A stretch of DNA of 64,000 nucleotides from UBA830 sp002295635 (GTDB lineage Bacteria; Pseudomonadota; Alphaproteobacteria; MPNO01; UBA830): contig DBHK01000027.1 of assembly GCA_002295635.1 (NCBI GenBank), forward strand, positions 62,001 to 126,000, written 5' to 3'. A program made the position numbers and the translations under genes. This document shows positions 44,138 to 52,147 of this stretch, one piece after another (position 1 is the first letter of the stretch; each line of letters starts with the position of its first letter). Under the pieces are notes generated by a model, which had not been told where the DNA came from, ran no database searches, and worked only from the letters and a program-made list of their open reading frames with translations.

Positions 44138-45070
44138 ATGAATGCGACGACTCCCGAAGAAAAAGAAGGACTCCACGCCGCTGAACTGGGTGCTACTATG
44201 CGCGAAATGCGCGAAAATCTCGGGCGCGACTTAGGAGATGTCGCAGAGGATTTGCGCATAAGATTAGTATATCTTGACGCTATAGAAAACGGGCGTCTTG
44301 GTGACCTGCCCGGCAGTGTCTACGTTAGCGGATTTTTGCGGGCCTATTCAAATTACTTGGGTTTAGATGGCGAAGAAATCGTCCGCCAATTCAGGATGGC
44401 GGGTGTGGAGATCACAAATAAGACTGAACTGCAAATGCCGTCGCCCGTCGAGGAGGGACGGCTACCCAGCACTTTTTTCTTGCTGGCTGCCGCTGCGATC
44501 GCCGTCGGTTCTTACCTCGGCTGGGGTTATATTTCCTCGCACGGTGATCACCAGATCGAGATTGTCGGCAAGCCTCCCAAAAAACTCTCACAAATGGCGA
44601 CGAACACGGAGGATCGCACATCAAAATCTTCGCCGTTACAGATACAGTCTCTCCCCAAACTGAAAACACCAAAAACGAAGAGTGTGAAAGTCGACTCGGA
44701 ACCCACCCAGATAGGATCAGATTCGGACAAGTCGCCAGATACTGAGTCGGTATCACCGATGGTGGAGACTCCAGCTAGCCGAATTTTGCCGGATGGTTCA
44801 CCTCACACATTACTTATCGTGGTGCGAGCCACCGAAGACAGTTATGTGGTGATCAGAAACAAGGATAATAAAGTTTTGTTCTCACAGCTAATGCGTTCCG
44901 GCGACAGTTACGAGGTGCCATCGGATTCTGGTCTCCTACTTGAAACTGGAAATGCCGGAGGGCTACAAATTACTGTCGACGGGAAACCAACGCATTCTCT
45001 TGGACCCGTCGGTGAAATAAGGCGTAACATCCTGCTTGAGGCTAAAAGCCTTCTTCGCGGTGTTAATTAA
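44138..45070 (+). CDS. RodZ-like helix-turn-helix membrane protein (DUF4115)
   Basis: A 310-residue protein with a cytoplasmic HTH_25 domain (about 18-85) starting LGATMREMRENLGRDLGDVAEDLRI. One membrane segment follows (about 112-131, FFLLAAAAIAVGSYLGWGY), then a Ser/Pro/Lys-rich periplasmic linker and a C-terminal DUF4115 domain (about 230-305) with LLIVVRATEDSYVVIRNKDNKVLFSQLMRSGDSYEVP. This is the RodZ layout; RodZ links MreB filaments to the cell wall machinery. In alphaproteobacteria it often precedes ispG and hisS; here hisS follows directly. Confidence 0.87.
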   Translation: MNATTPEEKEGLHAAELGATMREMRENLGRDLGDVAEDLRIRLVYLDAIENGRLGDLPGSVYVSGFLRAYSNYLGLDGEEIVRQFRMAGVEITNKTELQMPSPVEEGRLPSTFFLLAAAAIAVGSYLGWGYISSHGDHQIEIVGKPPKKLSQMATNTEDRTSKSSPLQIQSLPKLKTPKTKSVKVDSEPTQIGSDSDKSPDTESVSPMVETPASRILPDGSPHTLLIVVRATEDSYVVIRNKDNKVLFSQLMRSGDSYEVPSDSGLLLETGNAGGLQITVDGKPTHSLGPVGEIRRNILLEAKSLLRGVN

Positions 45071-45165
45071 AGGTCTTTTTGCGTTCTTTGGCGTGGCTTC
45101 GTAATGGGCTATAAGGCAAGACATATCGTTTTTCGGTTACCATTCTTATCACTTTAGATTGTAAA

Positions 45166-46410
45166 ATGGCTTCTCTTCAACCTGTCCGCGGCACACGCGA
45201 CCTTCTCCACGGCGAAGCACGGAGGTTTCGCCATGTTACTGACATCGGGAGATGTATTGCGGGCCGGTATGGTTATGAGGAGGCAGAGACCCCAATCTTC
45301 GAATTTAGCGACGTGTTTGCAAGGACCTTGGGAGAAACTTCAGATATCGTCTCGAAGGAGATGTATACGTTTGTGGACAAAGGAGGCGATAGTATTACTC
45401 TCCGTCCAGAGGGAACGGCTGGTATCGCTCGGGCCCTGATTTCGGGGGGGCTCAGCCAAAAATTGCCACAAAAATTCTTCTACTCGGGCCCGATGTTTAG
45501 ATATGAGCGCCCACAGAAGGGGCGTTTACGACAATTTCACCAGATCGGAGTTGAACTGCTTGGTGTTGCCGAACCAATTGGTGATATAGAGATTATTGCG
45601 CTGGGTTCGGCAATCCTCAACGAATTGGGTGTCGGGGGTAACATCACTCTTGAACTAAACACTCTGGGCAACGCCGAGAGTCGCGCCACCTATCGAAAGA
45701 TACTGAAAGAGTATTTCGATGACCACCGAGATGATTTGTCGGCTGATAGCCAGAACAGACTTGAACGCAATCCACTCCGCATTCTGGACTCTAAAAGTGA
45801 AAAGGACCGCGATATCGTGAACGCTGCACCGGATTTCGACGAGAGCTTGGATTCTGAATCCTATGATTTCTTTGCCGAGGTCTGTGCGGGTCTAGATTTG
45901 TTGAAAATTTCTTGGCAGCGGAATTCGCGCTTAGTTCGGGGACTTGATTATTACTGCCATACAGCATTTGAATTCACTTCTGATTCGCTCGGAACCCAAA
46001 ATGCGGTTCTCGCGGGTGGCCGCTATGACGGTCTTGTAGAACAGATGGGAGGGCCGCCAACACCAGGTGTCGGCTGGGCCTCAGGTGTCGAACGTCTGTC
46101 CATGCTGATTGACACTGGCCCTGAAAATAAGCGTCCCATTTCTATAATCCCGCTAGGTGATGCTGCCGAGAGGATCGGTATGAAACTTGCCGAGAGGCTA
46201 CGGCGGTTAGGTATGACTGTGGATATTGGCTATCGCGGAAAAATCAAGCAGCGTATGAAGCGTGCCAATACTCTTGAGTCCTGCGCAGCCGTAATAATTG
46301 GTGACGAGGAACTGGACCAAAATTCTGTAACTATACGGAATCTCGATTCTGGCGAGCAGGAATTGGTTCTATTGGAAGATCTCCAAGCCCGTCTTGAACA
46401 ATTTCTTTAG
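45166..46410 (+). CDS. hisS: Histidine--tRNA ligase
   Basis: A 414-residue class II aminoacyl-tRNA synthetase. Motif 2 is in FYSGPMFRYERPQKGRLRQFHQIGVE, the histidine-specific loops are LRPEGTAGIAR and RGLDYYCHTAFEF, and motif 3 is VGWASGVERL. The C-terminal anticodon-binding domain covers about 320-410. The motifs for ATP, histidine and tRNA binding are all present, which argues for true HisRS, not the regulatory HisZ. It precedes the glutamyl-tRNA reductase gene by seven bases. Confidence 0.96.
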   Translation: MASLQPVRGTRDLLHGEARRFRHVTDIGRCIAGRYGYEEAETPIFEFSDVFARTLGETSDIVSKEMYTFVDKGGDSITLRPEGTAGIARALISGGLSQKLPQKFFYSGPMFRYERPQKGRLRQFHQIGVELLGVAEPIGDIEIIALGSAILNELGVGGNITLELNTLGNAESRATYRKILKEYFDDHRDDLSADSQNRLERNPLRILDSKSEKDRDIVNAAPDFDESLDSESYDFFAEVCAGLDLLKISWQRNSRLVRGLDYYCHTAFEFTSDSLGTQNAVLAGGRYDGLVEQMGGPPTPGVGWASGVERLSMLIDTGPENKRPISIIPLGDAAERIGMKLAERLRRLGMTVDIGYRGKIKQRMKRANTLESCAAVIIGDEELDQNSVTIRNLDSGEQELVLLEDLQARLEQFL

Positions 46411-46417
46411 CGAGCCG

Positions 46418-47701
46418 ATGCCAGACGAGCGGACCCTCAGCCGTCTCGTCGTCGTTGGTGCTAGTCACCGAACAAGCTCCGAAACGACGCGCGACAGGCT
46501 TTTCATAGCGGAACACGATATTCCAGGGTTTCTGGCTGGTGTGTGTGAAGCCGGATTCGTTGATGCTGTAGTAATGTCCACCTGTGCACGGACAGAAATT
46601 TTTGGGCTCGCATCGGACCGCGCCTCCGCACAGTCAAGTGCGGTAGCAGCTATCGCGCAGCTAGGTGGATTCGATGTCGCTGAAATTCAACCTCAGACTT
46701 ATTTTTACGAGTCCGAGGAGGCGCTCCGGCATCTTTTTCGTGTTTGTGCTGCTCTCGATAGTCCAATTATTGGTGAGCCGATGGTGACGGGACAGTTTCG
46801 TGAGGCGGTGCGCGCCGCCGAGGTGAGTGGGTTCCTGAGTTCTGAGCTCAACAACATTGTTCAGGCTGCTAACAGAACGTCGAAGCGCGTCAGAAACGAG
46901 ACGGCAATTGGCCAGCGGCCTGTTTCTATGGCGACTTGCGCTGCGCAGGTCGCAGGTGATGTTCATGGCGCTCTGGAGCGGGCCAAGGCGGTACTTGTCA
47001 CCGGTGGCGAAATGGGTGAGATGATAGCGGATCAGATACGTGACGCCGGTCTTTCGCATATTACAGTAGTGGCCCGGAGTCGTGCCCGGGCTGAGATTTC
47101 TGCACGCCGGTACAACTGCCATTTTGCAGCCCTTGAAGAGTTGCCTCGTGTACTGCCACTCGCCGACATCGTTATCACATCTATGGGCGCCGGAAGATAC
47201 TTGTTTGACAGGGAAAATGTATCGGCAGCACTCTTCAAACGGAGGCGTCGCCCCATGTTATTTTTGGATGCAGCAATCCCTTCTGATATAGACCCGGAAG
47301 TTAACGATCTCGATGGCGCGTTCTTATATTCACTTGACGATCTCGAACGTATTGTTTTGGAGGGTCGAATACAGAGGAAGGAGATATTAGCTGAAGCAGA
47401 ATCCATTATCGAGGCGGAAATTCAGGATTTCCTCCGGGATATCGCTGCACGCGATGCAGTGCCCGTGGTTACCGCGCTTCGTCAACATTTTGAGTGCATC
47501 CGGCTAGAGGTTCTCTCCGATAGCGGTCATGACCCGTTGATTGAGGAAGTTACCCGTCGCCTTACAAACCGGCTATTACATGATCCGTCGGAAACCCTTC
47601 GTAATTTGGCGGCGACACAGTCTGATAATGGCTTGAATGCGGAGGGGCTTGTCCGGCTTCTTTTTGGTCTGACGGATGAAGATGATAAATCTGTGGAGTA
47701 A
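46418..47701 (+). CDS. hemA: Glutamyl-tRNA reductase
   Basis: A 427-residue glutamyl-tRNA reductase, the first enzyme of the C5 route to 5-aminolevulinate. The N-terminal catalytic domain has VVVGASHRTSSETTRDRL and the nucleophile Cys56 in MSTCARTEIFG, where the usual motif is STCNRTE. ALDSPIIGEPMVTGQ is the family block for glutamate binding. The NADPH domain shows VLVTGGEMGEMIADQ, and the C-terminal dimerisation helix is present. Start at 46418 (ATG) was chosen over an earlier TTG at 46394 that overlaps hisS. It sits in a hisS-hemA-prfA-prmC run. The symbol hemA here means GluTR, not ALA synthase, which carries the same symbol in many alphaproteobacteria. Confidence 0.93.
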   Translation: MPDERTLSRLVVVGASHRTSSETTRDRLFIAEHDIPGFLAGVCEAGFVDAVVMSTCARTEIFGLASDRASAQSSAVAAIAQLGGFDVAEIQPQTYFYESEEALRHLFRVCAALDSPIIGEPMVTGQFREAVRAAEVSGFLSSELNNIVQAANRTSKRVRNETAIGQRPVSMATCAAQVAGDVHGALERAKAVLVTGGEMGEMIADQIRDAGLSHITVVARSRARAEISARRYNCHFAALEELPRVLPLADIVITSMGAGRYLFDRENVSAALFKRRRRPMLFLDAAIPSDIDPEVNDLDGAFLYSLDDLERIVLEGRIQRKEILAEAESIIEAEIQDFLRDIAARDAVPVVTALRQHFECIRLEVLSDSGHDPLIEEVTRRLTNRLLHDPSETLRNLAATQSDNGLNAEGLVRLLFGLTDEDDKSVE

Positions 47702-47706
47702 AAATA

Positions 47707-48783
47707 GTGAGCCTTGATGAAAGACTGGATCAAATCGTGTCACGCCACCAGGAACTCTCGAACCTGATGTCTAATACCGATGGGGGTGAGCCGGAGGAAT
47801 TCGTTCGTATGTCTAGGGAGTTCGCCGAGCTTGAGCCTGTCGTTGCTGCGATCAGAGAACTTCGCAACTCTCATCACGAAGCCGGTGATCTCGCGGGACT
47901 GATCGCCGACCCGGAAACTGATGCCGAAATGAAAATCTTAGCCCAGGAGGAATTCAAAGAGTTGACGACCCGGATTCCTCAGCTTGAGAAGAGCCTTAAA
48001 ATTATGTTGCTTCCCCGTGACATCGCTGATGATAAAAACGCTATTCTAGAAATCCGCGCTGGAACTGGCGGAGAGGAGGCTGCACTTTTTGCTGCCGATC
48101 TATTACGCATGTATCAGCGATATGCTGACAAACACCGGTGGAGATTCGCGATTATTAATTCCTCCGATACCGGCATTGGAGGTATTAAAGAAGCGGCTAT
48201 TGAGATAAGCGGTAATGGTGTTTTTTCTCGTCTTAAGTTCGAATCCGGAGTACATCGGGTACAACGCGTGCCAGAAACGGAGTCCGGCGGACGTATCCAC
48301 ACATCGGCCGCAACGGTTGCCGTTCTGCCGGAAGCCGAAGAAGTTGATGTTAAGATCAACGAGATCGACCTGCGAATTGATACCTACCGGGCGCAGGGGG
48401 CGGGGGGACAGCATGTTAACACGACGGACAGTGCCGTAAGGATTACCCACCTTCCCACAGGAATAGTGGTCCAGCAGCAGGACGAGAAATCCCAGCACAA
48501 GAACCGGGCTAAAGCACTGAAGATTCTCCGGGCGCGGATCTATGATGCCGAACGAGAGGCTAAGGCAAATGCCCGCGCGGAGGATAGACGCAGCCAGATA
48601 GGGTCAGGCGATCGGTCTGAGCGAATCCGGACCTATAACTTTCCTCAGGGCCGAGTATCAGACCACAGAATCAATCTTACGCTCCATAAGCTTGATCGTG
48701 TACTGGAGGGAGAAGCACTTGATGAGATCGTAGATGCATTAACGGCCGAGGATCAGGCGCAGAAGCTAGCTGAGGTAACGTGA
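47707..48783 (+). CDS. prfA: Peptide chain release factor 1
   Basis: A 358-residue RF1, which ends translation at UAA and UAG. The GGQ tripeptide for peptidyl-tRNA hydrolysis is at 233-235 in RAQGAGGQHVNTTDSAVRI, and the stop-codon recognition PxT is at 189-191 as PET in RVPETES. Domain 1 is helical. The start is GTG, five bases after hemA, and its stop overlaps the prmC start. The frame is intact. Confidence 0.97.
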   Translation: MSLDERLDQIVSRHQELSNLMSNTDGGEPEEFVRMSREFAELEPVVAAIRELRNSHHEAGDLAGLIADPETDAEMKILAQEEFKELTTRIPQLEKSLKIMLLPRDIADDKNAILEIRAGTGGEEAALFAADLLRMYQRYADKHRWRFAIINSSDTGIGGIKEAAIEISGNGVFSRLKFESGVHRVQRVPETESGGRIHTSAATVAVLPEAEEVDVKINEIDLRIDTYRAQGAGGQHVNTTDSAVRITHLPTGIVVQQQDEKSQHKNRAKALKILRARIYDAEREAKANARAEDRRSQIGSGDRSERIRTYNFPQGRVSDHRINLTLHKLDRVLEGEALDEIVDALTAEDQAQKLAEVT

Positions 48784-49643
48784 CTATCTTGGAAACCGGC
48801 CTAAGTGAGGTTTTAAGGAAAGCAATCTGGATGTTAAATGAGGCGGGGGTCAAAGACGCAGCTGTCGACGGGCGTATTCTAGCTTCCGCAGCATTCGATT
48901 TAAGTAGGGAAGACATGCTTCGCGACCCAAATGCGCCGCTCGCAACCGAGAGGGTAGCTATTTTTTGGGGAATGATCGCGCGGCGCCGAGCACGAGAGCC
49001 GGTTTCCCGTATCTTGGGAAAACGCGAATTCCGAAGTCTGGAATTCGAGATCGCCCAAACAACACTGGACCCACGATCGGATAGCGAAAACCTCGTGGAG
49101 GCGGCGCTCGACGTAGCGAAAGAGATGTCTAATGATCTCAGAATACTAGATATAGGTACGGGAACTGGGTGCCTTCTGTTATCGATATTGCGTGAGTTGC
49201 CCGATGCTCGAGGGGTAGGGACCGATATCGATCCGGGGGCGGTCGCCTGCGCCAGGCGCAATGCTTCAGCACTTGGATTATCTAATCGATCAGAATTCCT
49301 TCACACAAGCTGGGTTACCCGAGTTAAACCAGTGTTTGATATTGTGGTGTCTAACCCACCCTATATTCCCTCTAATGATATACTTGGGTTGGCGCCGGAA
49401 GTAAGTAAGTACGATCCATTAGTTGCGCTCGATGGAGGGGTTGATGGGCTGGAAGCCTATCGCTCGCTCGCTGAGTGTATTGGGCAGATTATCTCGCGGG
49501 CCGGTGCTGCGGTGCTTGAAGTTGGCGATAGGCAGGCGAGCCCCGTCGCCCAGATTTTCGCTCTAGCTGGTTATTATCTTGGCGGGTCGCGTCAAGATCT
49601 TGCCGGAAACGAGAGAGTATTGATCCTACTCCCGAACAGATAA
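48780..49643 (+). CDS. prmC: Release factor glutamine methyltransferase
   Basis: A 287-residue PrmC, which methylates the Gln of the GGQ motif in RF1 and RF2. The SAM motif is LDIGTGTGCLLLSIL (about 123-137) and the substrate-binding NPPY is at 192-195 in VVSNPPYIPS. The LDPRSDSENLVE block corresponds to the usual PRPDTE. The start is GTG in a four-base overlap with prfA, so enzyme and substrate are translationally coupled. Confidence 0.96.
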   Translation: MTILETGLSEVLRKAIWMLNEAGVKDAAVDGRILASAAFDLSREDMLRDPNAPLATERVAIFWGMIARRRAREPVSRILGKREFRSLEFEIAQTTLDPRSDSENLVEAALDVAKEMSNDLRILDIGTGTGCLLLSILRELPDARGVGTDIDPGAVACARRNASALGLSNRSEFLHTSWVTRVKPVFDIVVSNPPYIPSNDILGLAPEVSKYDPLVALDGGVDGLEAYRSLAECIGQIISRAGAAVLEVGDRQASPVAQIFALAGYYLGGSRQDLAGNERVLILLPNR

Positions 49644-49868
49644 CCATAAGGTTAATGGTTGAGTAAAAAAAGGTTGGAATACGAGCGATTCCCTACTAGA
49701 TTGTAGGTGTCGGCGAGGGAAATTAAAACGTTTTAACCGTCGATTTGAAAATACCCTGTAGCACAATTCCAATCTCCAAATTTCGCTTTCTAGCAGATGG
49801 ATTGGGTAAGTCGTTTTAGGAAATGTGAGGGGTAGAAAACTCAGAATGGATATGGATATGAAGGCGCC
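49644..49868. other. Intergenic region after prmC
   Basis: About 225 bases. Directly after prmC lies a small inverted repeat AACCAT/ATGGTT (49642-49660), without a T run on the plus strand, so I do not call it a terminator. No gene is seen. Confidence 0.4.
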
Positions 49869-50378
49869 ATGAGACAGGGCCCGAACAAAAATCGTATGAG
49901 AGGCAGGGGCAACGGCCGCAAAGGCGGAAATTCGCGTAACCAGTCATTTGAAAGCAATGGTCCGGATGTCAGAGTTCGTGGTAATCCGCAACAGATCGTT
50001 GAAAAATACCTTACTCTCGCTCGCGATGCGACATCAGCTGGTGATCGTATAAATGCTGAAAGTTACTACCAGTTCGCTGAACATTATTACCGTGTGATGA
50101 ACGCGGCCAGCGAGCAGCAGCGCCAGCAACAACAGCAGCAGCAGAGTACGGAGGCGGAGGGTGAGACCCAACATAGAGGTGAGGTCTCTGAGAACGCCGA
50201 AGTCTCTGAAAACGATGGTGGGCAAGTCGGTCGACGCCGGCGTAACGGGCGTGGAAATGGCCGAAGTAACGGCGGGGCTAAAGAGGCGGCCGAGAGCGAC
50301 GGACCAGGGACGGACGAGGAGGCAGCTAGTTCAGAGGCGACGGTGGAGGAAGAAACGAGCGAAAACGCTAGCGCCTGA
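49869..50378 (+). CDS. DUF4167 family protein
   Basis: A 169-residue protein of an alphaproteobacterial family. It starts with a Gly/Arg/Asn-rich basic stretch (MRQGPNKNRMRGRGNGRKGG), which looks RNA-binding. The conserved core is VRGNPQQIVEKYLTLARDATSAGDRINAESYYQFAEHYYRVM (about 37-78). A Gln run and an acidic, low-complexity tail follow. Function is unknown; the position after prmC near hisS is usual, which hints at a role near translation, but this is inference. Confidence 0.93.
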   Translation: MRQGPNKNRMRGRGNGRKGGNSRNQSFESNGPDVRVRGNPQQIVEKYLTLARDATSAGDRINAESYYQFAEHYYRVMNAASEQQRQQQQQQQSTEAEGETQHRGEVSENAEVSENDGGQVGRRRRNGRGNGRSNGGAKEAAESDGPGTDEEAASSEATVEEETSENASA

Positions 50379-50520
50379 CTGCGACCTCAGAAAATATCGT
50401 ATTTTTCCGCAGCCTAAAACAGAAGCTGGTGTCTACCCCATTTAGTACCAAATTTGGGCCAAAGACTAGCTACAATGCAACGTGCCCCTCATCTCTGCTG
50501 AGAAAAATTATTGCCTACCT

Positions 50521-51921
50521 CTAGCGTCGGGTGATTGTCGTTGTTCTCTGGAGTTCCGTGATGAGATTAGCGATTTTAGCCCGCTTCACCTGGAATCGTA
50601 TTAGATCTTTTTGATCTAGCTTAACACCGGATGGCATTTTGATCGTTAACGGATTTACCTGTCGCCCGCCGGTGAGAATTTCGTAGTGAAGATGAGGTCC
50701 AGTCGAACGGCCGGTACTACCGACAAAACCAATTATCTCTCCTTGTTTAACACGAGTGCCGAGTGCCACACCTTTTTTGTAGCGGCTCATATGCGCGTAT
50801 GCGGAACTAAAGCCACCGGCGTGGCGAATTCTGATGTATTTGCCGAATGCGCCTTTGCGCCCGCGAAACGAAACGATGCCGTCGCCGGCGGCATAAATTG
50901 GGGTGCCGGGTGGCGCAGCAAAGTCTACGCCGCGATGCATTTTCGTATAGCCAAGCACTGGATGGCGCCTTTTTCCATAACGAGAAGAAAGCCGCGCTCC
51001 ATCGATTGGCGTGCGAAGCAACGGTCGCTTGGCGCTGCGGCCAGCACGATCGAAATACTCTATTTTTCCCGGGCGTACTTCAAACCGGTACAAAGGCTTC
51101 GATACACCCGACAGGACCATTCGGGCAAAGATTACCTCTCCGTGTTGTACCTCATCGCCAAGACCGTCGATTAATTTTTCGTAGGCGACCTCAAACCCGT
51201 CGCCTTTCTGGATCTCACGTTGGAAGTCTACATCCCAGCTATATATTCGTACTAATTCTGCGAGGACAGACGGCGGTACCTCTTCGCGCACTGCAGATTT
51301 GTAGAGGCTAGAACTGATCGTTCCGCGAGCAAAGGTGATTTTTCTAGTTAGCTTTCGTTCAGTTTCGAATGCCCTAAATGAACCGGCTTTGTTCCGTCGG
51401 ACAAAAATCTGACGGAAAACGCTAGGCCCTAGCATCATTCCCCTGAGTTTGTCATCTGACGACAATGTTATATGAATTCGCTGCCCTACACGCAGATCTT
51501 TGGGATCATATAGAGTGCGGAGTGCGCTGATTGCGTAATAAGCCTCATCGCGGACGATTCCCGTTGAAAGCATTATGGACATCAGGGTGTCGCCGTTACG
51601 CACCGTGAGGACCCGCTTTTTTTCGTCTGGGATATTTTCTTTGTGGAGGGTGTGATCGAGATCGGCGGTTTCCACAATAGCAGTGGCCAGTGTTAGATCC
51701 AAAGGCTTCTCTGCAGTGCTCTGTGGCTTGGATTCTATTTTGTCGACTGGGAGATTTGGGCTCGTTAAAGCCGAAACGCTATTTCCATCAGGCTCTCCGA
51801 TAGCCCCAATAAATAGGCCGATGACCAGAATAGCCATGGCGATCTTAACGGGTCCAAATCCTTTGCGCCCAATGTAAGAAAATGATTCTGGGCGTGTGCG
51901 TTGCAACGAGAAAAACGACAC
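50521..51921 (-). CDS. M23 family metallopeptidase with LysM-like domain
   Basis: A 466-residue envelope protein with one N-terminal membrane segment (about 24-41). A LysM-like domain with RNGDTLMSIMLSTGI follows (about 104-153), then a long linker and a C-terminal M23 domain. Zinc ligands His329 and Asp333 (HRGVDF), and His410/His412 in GPHLHYE are all present, so it should be an active peptidoglycan endopeptidase. It would cut cross-links during growth or division. It converges on the DUF4167 gene. Confidence 0.92.
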   Translation of the reverse strand: MSFFSLQRTRPESFSYIGRKGFGPVKIAMAILVIGLFIGAIGEPDGNSVSALTSPNLPVDKIESKPQSTAEKPLDLTLATAIVETADLDHTLHKENIPDEKKRVLTVRNGDTLMSIMLSTGIVRDEAYYAISALRTLYDPKDLRVGQRIHITLSSDDKLRGMMLGPSVFRQIFVRRNKAGSFRAFETERKLTRKITFARGTISSSLYKSAVREEVPPSVLAELVRIYSWDVDFQREIQKGDGFEVAYEKLIDGLGDEVQHGEVIFARMVLSGVSKPLYRFEVRPGKIEYFDRAGRSAKRPLLRTPIDGARLSSRYGKRRHPVLGYTKMHRGVDFAAPPGTPIYAAGDGIVSFRGRKGAFGKYIRIRHAGGFSSAYAHMSRYKKGVALGTRVKQGEIIGFVGSTGRSTGPHLHYEILTGGRQVNPLTIKMPSGVKLDQKDLIRFQVKRAKIANLITELQRTTTITRR

Positions 51922-52147
51922 TCGAGTTTTCCGACAAGGTCAAAACAGAGATTAAGATGACGTTATTTAACCTTAAAGATTCATTCTCCAGATGTCTATA
52001 AAACGTTCATTATCAACGTCTTTCCTTTGATTATTAATATGTAGTTATGCCCTTCCTAGGGTCTTTGTAGTGGCGAGGCTTGACCTGAACCGCTGGGTCT
52101 AAATATTTTCTAAGCCGATTAAGAAACCATCCCTTGGGAGAAGAAAC

